The position numbers and the translations under genes are program-made. The notes beneath the pieces are model-generated. The model was not told where the DNA came from. It saw only the letters and a list, made by a program, of their open reading frames with translations, and searched no databases. Below are positions 16,871-23,580 of a stretch of 64,000 nt of DNA, one piece after another (within the stretch, counting starts at the first letter, position 1; every line of letters begins with the position of its first letter). Origin of the DNA: an uncultured Elusimicrobiales bacterium (lineage in GTDB: Bacteria > Elusimicrobiota > Elusimicrobia > Elusimicrobiales > Elusimicrobiaceae); NCBI GenBank assembly GCA_910576915.1, contig CAJTJT010000001.1:1-64000 (forward strand), given 5' to 3'.

Positions 16871-16903
16871 AAAACTCTCCCTGTTAAAAGGGAGAGTTTT
16901 TCT
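16871..16903 (+). terminator. Terminator after secreted protein gene
   Basis: AAAACTCTCCC / GGGAGAGTTTT stem, then TTCTTTT. Confidence 0.85.
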
Positions 16904-16938
16904 TTTCGTAAAACACAGTAAAAAAGTAAAATGAGTGT

Positions 16939-17166
16939 ATGGAAAGTTATATTAAAGTAAAGGTCCATGCGGGGGAAAAGAAAAACCGGCTGGAACAAAA
17001 ATCCCCCGATACGTTTGAAATCTGGGTCAAAGCGCCCGCCGAGCAGGGCCGCGCCAACGAGGCCGTCCGCGCCGCGCTGGCGGAGCATTTGGGCCTGCCC
17101 GAAAACAAACTTTCCCTTATCAAAGGGGCCACCAGCCCTTCCAAAATCTTCCTAAAAAGACAATAG
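16939..17166 (+). CDS. DUF167 (YggU-like) protein
   Basis: A 75-residue protein with the DUF167 core: IKVKVHAGEKKNRLEQ, then the conserved segment VKAPAEQGRANEAVRAALAE and the end KLSLIKGATSPSKIFL. In other bacteria this family commonly sits beside yggT and proC-like genes, but here it stands alone between a terminator and a pilin promoter. Function of the family is unknown. The start MESYIKV has no strong ribosome-binding site, but the whole domain is present. Confidence 0.88.
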   Translation: MESYIKVKVHAGEKKNRLEQKSPDTFEIWVKAPAEQGRANEAVRAALAEHLGLPENKLSLIKGATSPSKIFLKRQ

Positions 17167-17226
17167 GTTCTTCTCTGTTGTCGCCCTGTTTTTAGTCCGC
17201 CGAAATTGTACCTCTGCCAAAAGGGC

Positions 17227-17254
17227 TTGTATTGTTTTTTTTTTTTGATAACAT
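17227..17254 (+). promoter_or_regulatory. T12 extended -10 promoter, copy 2 (pilin at 17289)
   Basis: TTGTAT, 16-nt spacer ending in 12 T (17235-17246), then TG-A-TAACAT. The following 30 nt of leader are identical to those after copy 1. The -10 ends 34 nt before the ATG. Confidence 0.7.
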
Positions 17255-17288
17255 GGGGATAATTCTGAGTAGTAGGGGGATATCTCCA

Positions 17289-17897
17289 ATGTGTCAAAAA
17301 GTTGTCATCCCGGCTGTGGAGCCGGGAGCCAGGCCGTTTAATAGAAGCTGTAAACCTTATTTAAATCTGGATTCCCGGTTCACCATTCGGTGCCCGGGAA
17401 TGACAAAACGCGGATTTACGCTTATTGAATTATTAGTCGTTGTATTAATTATTGGTATTTTGGCTTCTGTTGCGCTGCCGCAATACCAAACGGCTGTTGC
17501 GCGATCGCGTTACCAGCAGTTGGTATTAATGGGGACTGCTATTGCCAAGGCCGAACAAATTTATTATATGGCCAACGGAACCTATACGCAGGATTTCTCC
17601 GCCTTAGATTTTGATTTTGGCTCGTCGTTGGCTCTGGAAAATGATTCCGGGACGTATAATGCAATCTCGTCCAAATGGGGGAGGTGTACTTTGCGTGATT
17701 ATGCAACGGGAAGTGTTCAGTGTTCCAGTTCGAATGCCGGCGTGCCGGAGTTTGGAATGTATGCCGGTTTTACCGTTCGGAAATGTCACGCTTATTATTC
17801 TAAGGGAGATGTGGCCCAGCGGGTTTGCAAGTTGGAAACAAACACAACGGAGCCGGCATCTTCCAATGATTCCTATGCTACGTACAATTTTAAATAA
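17289..17897 (+). CDS. Type IV pilin-like protein with repeat-extended leader
   Basis: Prepilin of 202 residues with the cleavage motif RG|FTLIELLVVVLIIGIL; cutting after G42 leaves 160 residues. Mature residues include AKAEQIYYMANGTYTQ, a common pilin helix-loop region, and C-terminal Cys pairs. Most of the leader (VVIPAVEPG...NLDSRFTIRCPG) is encoded by palindromic element P, kept in frame. AGGGGGAT precedes ATG 17289. The alternative ATG 17400 (MTKRG leader) has no ribosome-binding site. No clear terminator is seen before the rpsF promoter. Role as a minor or alternative pilin is inferred. Confidence 0.85.
   Translation: MCQKVVIPAVEPGARPFNRSCKPYLNLDSRFTIRCPGMTKRGFTLIELLVVVLIIGILASVALPQYQTAVARSRYQQLVLMGTAIAKAEQIYYMANGTYTQDFSALDFDFGSSLALENDSGTYNAISSKWGRCTLRDYATGSVQCSSSNAGVPEFGMYAGFTVRKCHAYYSKGDVAQRVCKLETNTTEPASSNDSYATYNFK
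17304..17404. repeat. Palindromic element P inside pilin leader, copy B
   Basis: A 101-bp element from GTCATCCC to GGGAATGAC. The first hairpin is ATCCCGGCTGTGGAGCCGGGA. It is 12 nt shorter than copy A, an in-frame difference. Confidence 0.8.
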
Positions 17898-17932
17898 TGG
17901 TTTTTAGAAAAAAGTCTTTTTCCCGGTTTTTT

Positions 17933-17941
17933 TGCTATAAT
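17933..17941 (+). promoter_or_regulatory. rpsF operon promoter (extended -10)
   Basis: TGCTATAAT directly after a run of seven T; no good -35. The leader to the rpsF ATG is about 125 nt and contains two possible hairpins: CGGGCC with GGCGCCCG around 17961-17990, and AAAAATTCCC with GGGGATTTTTT around 18016-18039. The second looks like a weak attenuator. Confidence 0.6.
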
Positions 17942-18071
17942 ATCTATAGGAAAAAATCCGCCCGGGCCATAGGTGTATTGGCGCCCGAAAGAGATTTGCA
18001 AAAAACTTCGCGGGATGAAAAATTCCCGTGGGGATTTTTTGACGAAACAAAACGCAAATAAAATAGAGTAT

Positions 18072-18392
18072 ATGAGAACTTACGAAAGCGTAATTATTGT
18101 TAAACCCCAACTCTCCGACGGAGAAGTGGGCGAATTCGTGTTGAAAGCGAAAGAACTTATCGCCAAACACGGCGGGGAAGTAACCAGCGAAGAAAAATTG
18201 GGCAGAAGAAAATTCACCCACGAAGTAAACCACGTTCGCGACGGTTTCTACCTCTACTTGAAATTTAAAGCCGAACCGAAATTTGTAAAAGTTTTCGAAG
18301 ACGCTTTGAAACTCAACGAAAAAGTGCTCCGCTCCATGACCATGATCGCCATGGAAGTCAAAGCCAAACCGGCTCCTGTCGTTGCAAAATAA
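18072..18392 (+). CDS. rpsF: Small ribosomal subunit protein bS6
   Basis: A 106-residue 30S protein that binds next to bS18. It begins MRTYESVIIVKPQLSDGEV and contains LGRRKFTHEVNHVRDGFYLY, both typical of bS6. The frame is open for 33 further codons upstream, but those lie in the mRNA leader and do not resemble bS6, so the ATG at 18072 is used. First gene of rpsF-ssb-rpsR-rplI. Confidence 0.95.
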   Translation: MRTYESVIIVKPQLSDGEVGEFVLKAKELIAKHGGEVTSEEKLGRRKFTHEVNHVRDGFYLYLKFKAEPKFVKVFEDALKLNEKVLRSMTMIAMEVKAKPAPVVAK

Positions 18393-18401
18393 GGTTAAAA
18401 T

Positions 18402-18845
18402 ATGCCCGCACAAATCAAATTACCGGAACAAAATCTTGTCCTTCTAGTCGGACGGTTAACACGTGACCCGAATGTGGCGTTTACGCAGAAAGGCCAGGCA
18501 GTGTGCCGTTGTGATATTGCGGTGAACCGCAGATATTTGGATGCTACCACAAACGAGTGGAAAGACGACACGGTTTTCGTTCCCGTAGTGGTTTGGGGCG
18601 CGGCTGCCGACCGGTGTAAAGACCGGGTGAAAAAGGGGACTCCCATTCAAGTGGAAGGCCGCCTCACCAGCAGCGAATACACCGACAAAACAACCGGGCA
18701 AACCCGCAGATCCCTGCAGGTTACGGCCCGCCGGATTCAAATTCTGGAATCCGGTGCCGCGGGCGGATCTTCTTACGAAACCCACGCGGCCGCTAAGGAC
18801 GACGTCCCCACTTCCGAAGTGATGGAAGACGACGTGCCCTTTTAA
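18402..18845 (+). CDS. ssb: Single-stranded DNA-binding protein
   Basis: A 147-residue SSB. The N-terminal OB fold (NLVLLVGRLTRDPNVAFT, DTVFVPVVVWGAAADRC, VEGRLTSSEY) is followed by a short linker. The acidic C-terminal tip EDDVPF binds replication and repair partners. It lies between rpsF and rpsR, the common bacterial arrangement. The gap to rpsF is 9 nt. Confidence 0.96.
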   Translation: MPAQIKLPEQNLVLLVGRLTRDPNVAFTQKGQAVCRCDIAVNRRYLDATTNEWKDDTVFVPVVVWGAAADRCKDRVKKGTPIQVEGRLTSSEYTDKTTGQTRRSLQVTARRIQILESGAAGGSSYETHAAAKDDVPTSEVMEDDVPF

Positions 18846-18869
18846 ACTTTAAGACAAGAGGAATATCCA

Positions 18870-19187
18870 ATGTCCGAAGAAATTAAAACCCAAGCCCCCG
18901 CGGCCAACACCGCCGCTCCGGCCGCCCGCCCCGAAAGACCGGCGCGTCCGTTTATGGGCAAAAAGCGCTTCGAAAGCAGAAGAAAAGTCTGCAAAGTCTG
19001 CGCGGAAAAAATCGAAAACATCGATTACAAGAACTTTCAATTCGTGAAGTCCTTCACCATGGAAAGCGGCAAAATCCTTTCCAGAAGAATCACCGGCACC
19101 TGCGCCAAACACCAGCGCCAGATCACCAAAGCGATCAAACGCGACCGCAACTTGGCCATCTTGCCGTATTCTTTGCCCAAAAAATAA
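18870..19187 (+). CDS. rpsR: Small ribosomal subunit protein bS18, N-terminally extended
   Basis: The bS18 core (KRFESRRKVCKVC, DYKNFQFVKSFTMESGKILS, GTCAKHQRQITKAIKRDRNL) carries a C-x2-C ... C-x2-H zinc-binding set, found in the zinc-type bS18. An N-terminal extension of about 27 residues rich in Ala and Pro precedes it. At 105 residues it is longer than the usual 75-80. AGAGGA stands before the ATG. The N-terminal sequence MSEE differs from the Ala-start bS18 acetylated by RimI in E. coli; a rimI homologue is at 53065. Confidence 0.95.
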   Translation: MSEEIKTQAPAANTAAPAARPERPARPFMGKKRFESRRKVCKVCAEKIENIDYKNFQFVKSFTMESGKILSRRITGTCAKHQRQITKAIKRDRNLAILPYSLPKK

Positions 19188-19202
19188 GCCGGAGGACGAA
19201 CA

Positions 19203-19715
19203 ATGAAAGTTATTTTGAAACAGAACGTCAAAAATTTGGGCATGGTGGGCAGCATCGTTGATGTAAAGCCCGGTTACGCCCGCAACTTCTTGGTGCCGCA
19301 CCGCTTGGCGGAAATCGCCACCGAAGGCGCCATTAAGAACTGGCAGCTCGGCGCTGAACGCCGCGCCAAACGCATCGAAGCGGAACTTGCCGAAGCCCGC
19401 GCCATCGCCGAAAAATTGGCCGGCGTCGTGCTTCCGTTCACCAAAACCGTCAACAGCGACGGCGTGGTGTTCGGTTCCGTAAACAAAGCCGACATCTTCA
19501 AAGCGTTGAATGCGCTCGGCCACAACATCGCCAAAGATTCTATCGAACTCAATATGCCTATTAAAGCTTTGGGCGAAACCGAAGTGGGCATTTATTTGAA
19601 ACCGACCGTCACCGCCACGATCAAAGTGCAGATTAACCCTTTGACCACGGTGGAAGAAAAAATCGCTGACGCCAAACCGGAAGCGAAAGCCGAAGAAGCG
19701 GCCGAAGCCAAATAA
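19203..19715 (+). CDS. rplI: Large ribosomal subunit protein bL9
   Basis: A 170-residue bL9. The N-terminal rRNA-binding domain (MKVILKQNVKNLGMVGSIVD, KPGYARNFLVPHRLA) is joined by a long helix to the C-terminal domain. It ends in a Glu/Ala/Lys-rich tail of about 20 residues. GGAGGA precedes the ATG. Last gene of the operon; a GC-rich terminator follows. In many bacteria dnaB comes next, but here dnaB is 3.9 kb away. Confidence 0.95.
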   Translation: MKVILKQNVKNLGMVGSIVDVKPGYARNFLVPHRLAEIATEGAIKNWQLGAERRAKRIEAELAEARAIAEKLAGVVLPFTKTVNSDGVVFGSVNKADIFKALNALGHNIAKDSIELNMPIKALGETEVGIYLKPTVTATIKVQINPLTTVEEKIADAKPEAKAEEAAEAK

Positions 19716-19737
19716 ATACTGGAAATTGCGTTTTGTA

Positions 19738-19767
19738 TACCCCCGCGAAAGCGGGGGTTTTCTTTTT
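19738..19767 (+). terminator. rpsF operon terminator
   Basis: ACCCCCGC-GAAA-GCGGGGGT stem followed by TTTCTTTTT. Confidence 0.88.
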
Positions 19768-19803
19768 ATATAGAGAAGAAAAATAGGATAAAGAAAGAAT
19801 TTC

Positions 19804-19955
19804 TTTCCTTTTTCTGCCGCCAGAAAAAGGAAACAAAAAGACCGCAGCCTGCGCGGCATAAAAACTGTATTTATCTTCCCGCCGGACAACTTGGCCTACG
19901 CGCCTCGAACAAGTCCGGCAGTTGGATACGATAAATAAGTTTTTATAGACGCCGC
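19804..19955. repeat. Palindromic element H, copy 3
   Basis: A 13-bp perfect hairpin (TTTCCTTTTTCTG, loop CCGC) followed by AAACAAAAAGACCGC and a nested palindrome. Stems are GCGGC with GCCGC, ATAAAAACT with AGTTTTTAT, TATTTATC with GATAAATA, and GCCGGAC with GTCCGGC. The loop CTACGCGCCTCGAACAA resembles the other copies. From 19981 to about 20120 lies what looks like half of a copy 1-type element (AAATAAAATGCTTTCT...GGTTAAGGCCTGC). Confidence 0.75.
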
Positions 19956-20148
19956 CAAAGGCCGTTAAAACAGCCTTCGCTTGGGCAAATAAAATGCTTT
20001 CTCCGTACGGAGCGGATTTTATAAACGGGTTAAGGCCTGCTTAAACGGAAACAGCAACGGCGGACGCTTTTTATAAACAGGACAAAGGGCGGGTAAAAAA
20101 TAAGGAAACGGATTTTATGGGGTATGGGTTGTTATTTATTCGCGTACG

Positions 20149-20421
20149 CCATTCCTAAAATAGTGTAACTTCAGTAGTCAAAAGGCTGCGGACAAGAAGG
20201 GAACCCAGGCTCTGGGAGGCTTGCAGACAGGCAGATATCTCCTTGGGCTGTGATAGTCACCGTCTATTATTAAGCCCTGGTCAAGGACGCTGCGCGCCGC
20301 ACCCTGCGGGTCTCCCCTCTGCCCTCGGCAAGTGTTGTTACGTAGCTAAGCAACATGTCCCAAACAGTGTGGCCTAAACTAAGCTAATAAGCGGGACAAG
20401 AGAACCGCGGCCTGGAAGGCC
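20149..20421. repeat. Element R, two tandem units upstream of a T12 promoter
   Basis: Unit 1 starts near 20149 and unit 2 at 20353 (ACATGTCCCAAACAGTGTGG). The segment from about 20225 (AGACAGGCAGATA) to 20296 (CACCGTCTATTATTAAGCCC, TGGTCAAGGA) recurs at 55339-55411. A CCCAG-GCT-CTGGG hairpin lies at about 20210. No coding frame is visible. The gap 19716-20421 therefore holds only repeats. The element could be a structured RNA or a non-autonomous mobile element. Confidence 0.6.
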
Positions 20422-20449
20422 TTGACCCGTTTTTTTTTTTTGATACCAT
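20422..20449 (+). promoter_or_regulatory. T12 extended -10 promoter, copy 3 (pilin at 20632)
   Basis: TTGACC, spacer with exactly 12 T (20430-20441), TG-A-TACCAT. Its distance to the start codon is about 180 nt, because an extra palindromic element lies in the leader. Confidence 0.7.
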
Positions 20450-20485
20450 GGGGTAACTTTAGGTTTGGTGGCTTACTATACTTAC

Positions 20486-20583
20486 GTCATTCCCGAATGT
20501 TTAGCGGCCCGCAGGGTTCGGGAATCTGTCATTTAGTAACTACGAGATTTCGTACTATCCGCCGTCCGCAGGACCGGGATGAC
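20486..20583. repeat. Palindromic element P, copy in the mRNA leader
   Basis: From GTCATTCCCGAA to CCGGGATGAC, with an internal CGGGAATCTGTCATTTAG. It is untranslated and separates the T12 promoter from the pilin start. Confidence 0.7.
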
Positions 20584-20631
20584 GCAATGAAACGAACAAG
20601 CCGCCAAACTGTATCAAGGGGGATCTGTCCT

Positions 20632-21279
20632 ATGGTAAACAAAGTCGTCATCCCGGCCGCGGAGCCGGGATCCAGGTCGTTAAATAGAAGTCGTAAACCT
20701 TATTTAAATCTGGATTCCCGGTTCACCGTGCGGTGCCCGGGAATGACACAGAAAGGTTTTACGCTTATTGAACTATTAGTCGTTGTGCTTATCATCGGTA
20801 TTTTGGCGGCGGTTGCCCTGCCGCAATATCAGGTGGCGGTGGAAAAATCCCGGCTGTCGCGGAATATCCCTTTGGTGCGGAGCATTAAAAATAATGCGGA
20901 AGTATACCACATGGCAAACGGAAGTTATCCTCCCAATACGGGGGAGGCCCTGGCGAATGTGGATGTGCCCGCCGGTTGCCGGGATTATGGACTCGGGCAG
21001 TTAATTTGTGATACGGGATATTTCGATTTGTCGTTAGGCTTTGGCAACGCTTCGCAGGCCGTTATGGGTACGTCGCGCGGAAAGAAAACAGGAAATTTGA
21101 CAGGATATGTGATGTTTTTGGATTATTCTCCTTTTGCGCCGGGAGCGCATGAATGTTGGGCAGCTGCCTCCAGCGATACGGCGAATCAAGTTTGTAAGTC
21201 TATGGGTGGCAGTTTGAACCGCAGTTTCAGCGAGTCCGAATATGAGGGCGGGCAGGTAAACGCGTACCGTCTTCCGTAG
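20632..21279 (+). CDS. Type IV pilin-like protein with repeat-extended leader
   Basis: Prepilin of 215 residues; cleavage motif KG|FTLIELLVVVLIIGIL with cutting after G42, mature length 173. Residues 5-38 of the leader come from element P (VVIPAAEPG...SRFTVRCPG). AAGGGGGAT stands before ATG 20632. ATG 20743 (MTQKG) would give a normal short leader but lacks a ribosome-binding site. The mature part has four Cys and glycine-rich loops. Together with the gene at 22990 and the transporter between them, it separates rplI from dnaB. The long open frame upstream of 20632 runs through repeats and is not considered coding. Confidence 0.83.
   Translation: MVNKVVIPAAEPGSRSLNRSRKPYLNLDSRFTVRCPGMTQKGFTLIELLVVVLIIGILAAVALPQYQVAVEKSRLSRNIPLVRSIKNNAEVYHMANGSYPPNTGEALANVDVPAGCRDYGLGQLICDTGYFDLSLGFGNASQAVMGTSRGKKTGNLTGYVMFLDYSPFAPGAHECWAAASSDTANQVCKSMGGSLNRSFSESEYEGGQVNAYRLP
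20647..20747. repeat. Palindromic element P inside pilin leader, copy C
   Basis: A 101-bp element from GTCATCCC to GGGAATGAC, nearly identical to copy B, including CCTTATTTAAATCTGGATTC. Confidence 0.8.
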
Positions 21280-21375
21280 AATAAAAATTAATGGGCATTT
21301 TTCCCGGTTGATGTTCCGCCCGGGTGGCGGCCGAGCGGTTTTGCTGGTAGCAGGTTATGAATACACCGCGATATT

Positions 21376-21419
21376 AAAACTCCCCGGTTGCGGTGGCCGC
21401 GCCCGGGGAGTTTCTTTTA
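21376..21419. terminator. Bidirectional terminator, pilin / POT transporter
   Basis: AAAACTCCCCGG / CCGGGGAGTTT stem with an inner GGTGGCCGCGC loop, between the convergent pilin (20632) and transporter genes. T-rich on both sides. Confidence 0.75.
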
Positions 21420-21424
21420 CAAGA

Positions 21425-22873
21425 TTAATGCACGCCGTGCATCCAGCGTTTAATGGGTTTCATGCAAAGCATGAGTATCCCGGATACGGCCAGCGGTACC
21501 ACCACCAGCCACAGGAAGAACTGCACGTTGCTGATACGTCCAAAATAGCCGGAGTATACGCCCGCCAGCTTGTTGGCCGCGGCGTTGGATAAATACCATA
21601 CGCCGATTAACAGCGACACAAACCGCGTCGGTGCCAGTTTTGTAACCATGGATTTGCCCACGGGGGAAATACACAGTTCGGCAAACGTCTGGAACAGATA
21701 CGTAAACGCCAAATAGAAAAGCCCGATTTTGGCATTTCCCACCAGCGCAAACGCACCCGCCAGCATAACGGCAAACCCTAAAGACAGCAGCCATAAGGAT
21801 ACCACGAACTTGCCGGGAGTGGAAGGCTCTTTGCCGCGCTTGGCAAGCTCAATCCACAATTTGGAAAATACCGGGGCAAAAATCACCACGTAGAGCGGGT
21901 TCAAACTTTGCAGCCAGTTGGCCGGGATTTCCCACGAGTGCCCAAAGAGCGAAATCACGCGGTCCGTATACTCATACGCAAACAGGTTAAGCGCGGCCCC
22001 GGCCTGTTCGAAAGCCGTCCAAAAGAAAATGCTGAAAAACGCCAAAATCCCGATTACGGCGATTTGCTGTTTTTCCTGCACAGTCAGCGGCTGGGCGGTT
22101 TCGGTTTTGGCGCGTTTAGCTTTTTTGGTATAAGCGAAATACGCCACCGCCAAGACGGCAAACAAAACATACGAAATGCCGTGAAAGCCTTTCATATATA
22201 AAGCGATGACGGGCACGGCCAGTGCAATCGCCCACAGGGCCGGGTCTTTATAAAAGGTCGGTTTTTCTTTGGGGGCGAGGCCTTTGCCGGGCAGGAGCTT
22301 TTTGTATCCCAGGATAAACGTGGCAAGCCCGATCAGCATGCCGGCGCCGGCAATCCAAAACGCGGCTTTGTAATTGCCCGCCTGGGCCAGGTGGCCCACG
22401 AGTAACGGGCCGAAGAACGCGCCGATGTTTACGCTCATGTAGAAGAGGGTAAATCCGCCGTCGCGCCGGGCGTCGTTTTTATCATACAGTTGGCCGACGA
22501 TAGCCACCACGTTGGGTTTGAAAAACCCGTTACCCAAAATAATAAGGCCCATGGCGGTATAGAGAAACGCCACGGTGGGCGCGCTCATTACAAACATACC
22601 GGCGGCGATGAGTAAACCTCCCCAAATGGTGGCCCATTTTTGGCCTAAATAACGGTCCGCCAGGAATCCGCCCAGCAGGGTGGATAAATACACCAGGCTG
22701 GTAAACGTGCCGTACAGATTGGACGCGCCGAACTTGTCCATCTGCAGCAAATACACCATATAAAGGATGAGAATGCTCCGCATGGCATAATAGCTGAAGC
22801 GTTCCCAGAGTTCGGTCATAAACAGCAGCCATAATCCGGCGGGCTGTTTTGTTTTAACGGCGGGTTGTTCCAT
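21425..22873 (-). CDS. POT/PTR2 family proton-dependent oligopeptide transporter
   Basis: A 482-residue inner-membrane symporter for di- and tripeptides, of the major facilitator fold with 12 or more membrane segments. The diagnostic N-terminal ExxER motif is present (FMTELWERFSYYAMR). The GNGFFKPNVVAIVGQLY segment matches the PTR2 signature. The C-terminal half has FLFxQTFAELCISPVG-like sequence (YLFQTFAELCISPVGKS). GAGAGC precedes the ATG. Peptide uptake fits a fermentative gut organism. It is divergent from the pilin at 22990. Confidence 0.92.
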   Translation of the reverse strand: MEQPAVKTKQPAGLWLLFMTELWERFSYYAMRSILILYMVYLLQMDKFGASNLYGTFTSLVYLSTLLGGFLADRYLGQKWATIWGGLLIAAGMFVMSAPTVAFLYTAMGLIILGNGFFKPNVVAIVGQLYDKNDARRDGGFTLFYMSVNIGAFFGPLLVGHLAQAGNYKAAFWIAGAGMLIGLATFILGYKKLLPGKGLAPKEKPTFYKDPALWAIALAVPVIALYMKGFHGISYVLFAVLAVAYFAYTKKAKRAKTETAQPLTVQEKQQIAVIGILAFFSIFFWTAFEQAGAALNLFAYEYTDRVISLFGHSWEIPANWLQSLNPLYVVIFAPVFSKLWIELAKRGKEPSTPGKFVVSLWLLSLGFAVMLAGAFALVGNAKIGLFYLAFTYLFQTFAELCISPVGKSMVTKLAPTRFVSLLIGVWYLSNAAANKLAGVYSGYFGRISNVQFFLWLVVVPLAVSGILMLCMKPIKRWMHGVH

Positions 22874-22931
22874 GTTGCTCTCCTAAAAAGGGGGATAATA
22901 CACTGTACTAAATATCCGGGGGAAAAGGGGC

Positions 22932-22959
22932 TTGATTCGTTTTTTTTTTTTGATACCAT
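22932..22959 (+). promoter_or_regulatory. T12 extended -10 promoter, copy 4 (pilin at 22990)
   Basis: TTGATT, spacer with exactly 12 T (22940-22951), TG-A-TACCAT; 30 nt to the ATG. Confidence 0.7.
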
Positions 22960-22989
22960 GGAGATAATTCCAAGGAAAAGGGGGCGCCC

Positions 22990-23478
22990 ATGCGTCAAAG
23001 GCGCGGTTTTACGTTAATAGAGTTGTTGGTAGTTATTCTAATTATCGGCGTTTTGTCCGCAGTTGCCTTGCCGCAATACAATAAAGCGGTGGCAAAAAGC
23101 CGTTTTACGCAAATTGTTACCGCCGCTAAAAGCTTGGCGGACGCGCAAACCGTTTATTATATGGCCAATGGCGAATATGCGGCGGAACTGGACCAGCTGG
23201 ACGTAACGTTTCCGGCCACTTTGGAAATCCGTCCGGGTTCCATCTATTTTAAGCACGGTCAGTGCAAGTTGGATGGGGGACGCATTTTGTGTGATGCAAA
23301 TACGGGCGGTCTTTTTACGTGGAGCGTTTGGCTTCCCGGAGGAAACCGTTGGTGCTGTGCCTATAATAGCGATAATTATGCCGCGTCTTCTTTATGCATC
23401 GCGGAAATAGGGAAATCCGCCGATGATTGGTTCAACGGCTGCGGAAGTGAGGGGTATTGCCATTGTTGGGCGGATTAG
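22990..23478 (+). CDS. Type IV pilin-like protein
   Basis: Prepilin of 162 residues with a normal 6-residue leader (MRQRRG|FTLIELLVVILIIGVL), mature 156. It has AQTVYYMANGEYAAELDQL after the helix and a Cys-rich end (WCCAYN, GCGSEGYCHCWAD). AAGGGGGCGCCC stands before the ATG. The upstream signals match those of the pilins with extended leaders, but no repeat is inserted, so this may show the ancestral arrangement. A terminator follows before dnaB. Confidence 0.88.
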   Translation: MRQRRGFTLIELLVVILIIGVLSAVALPQYNKAVAKSRFTQIVTAAKSLADAQTVYYMANGEYAAELDQLDVTFPATLEIRPGSIYFKHGQCKLDGGRILCDANTGGLFTWSVWLPGGNRWCCAYNSDNYAASSLCIAEIGKSADDWFNGCGSEGYCHCWAD

Positions 23479-23521
23479 CGTCTTGCCTGTTTCAATTCGC
23501 TTTTAAATTGATACAATAAAA

Positions 23522-23566
23522 GGGATGGCCTGTTACCGCAGGGTAAACGCCATCCCGATTTTTTAT
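23522..23566 (+). terminator. Pilin terminator upstream of dnaB
   Basis: GGGATGGC / GCCATCCC outer stem with an inner TTACC / GGTAA stem, then GATTTTTT. Confidence 0.8.
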
Positions 23567-23580
23567 TATAAGGATAATTT

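Noticed and set aside
18849..19889. 346-codon minus-strand frame opposite rpsR and rplI
   Set aside because: It lies antisense to two certain ribosomal protein genes; Phe/Gly/His-rich composition is typical of antisense shadows of GC-biased codons.
19716..20421. A transposon or insertion sequence
   Set aside because: Repeats are plentiful but no transposase, integrase or recombinase frame is visible anywhere in the window.
20452..20631. Long open frame upstream of pilin 20632
   Set aside because: It runs through the T12 promoter leader and a palindromic element, has no ribosome-binding site and no resemblance to a protein family.
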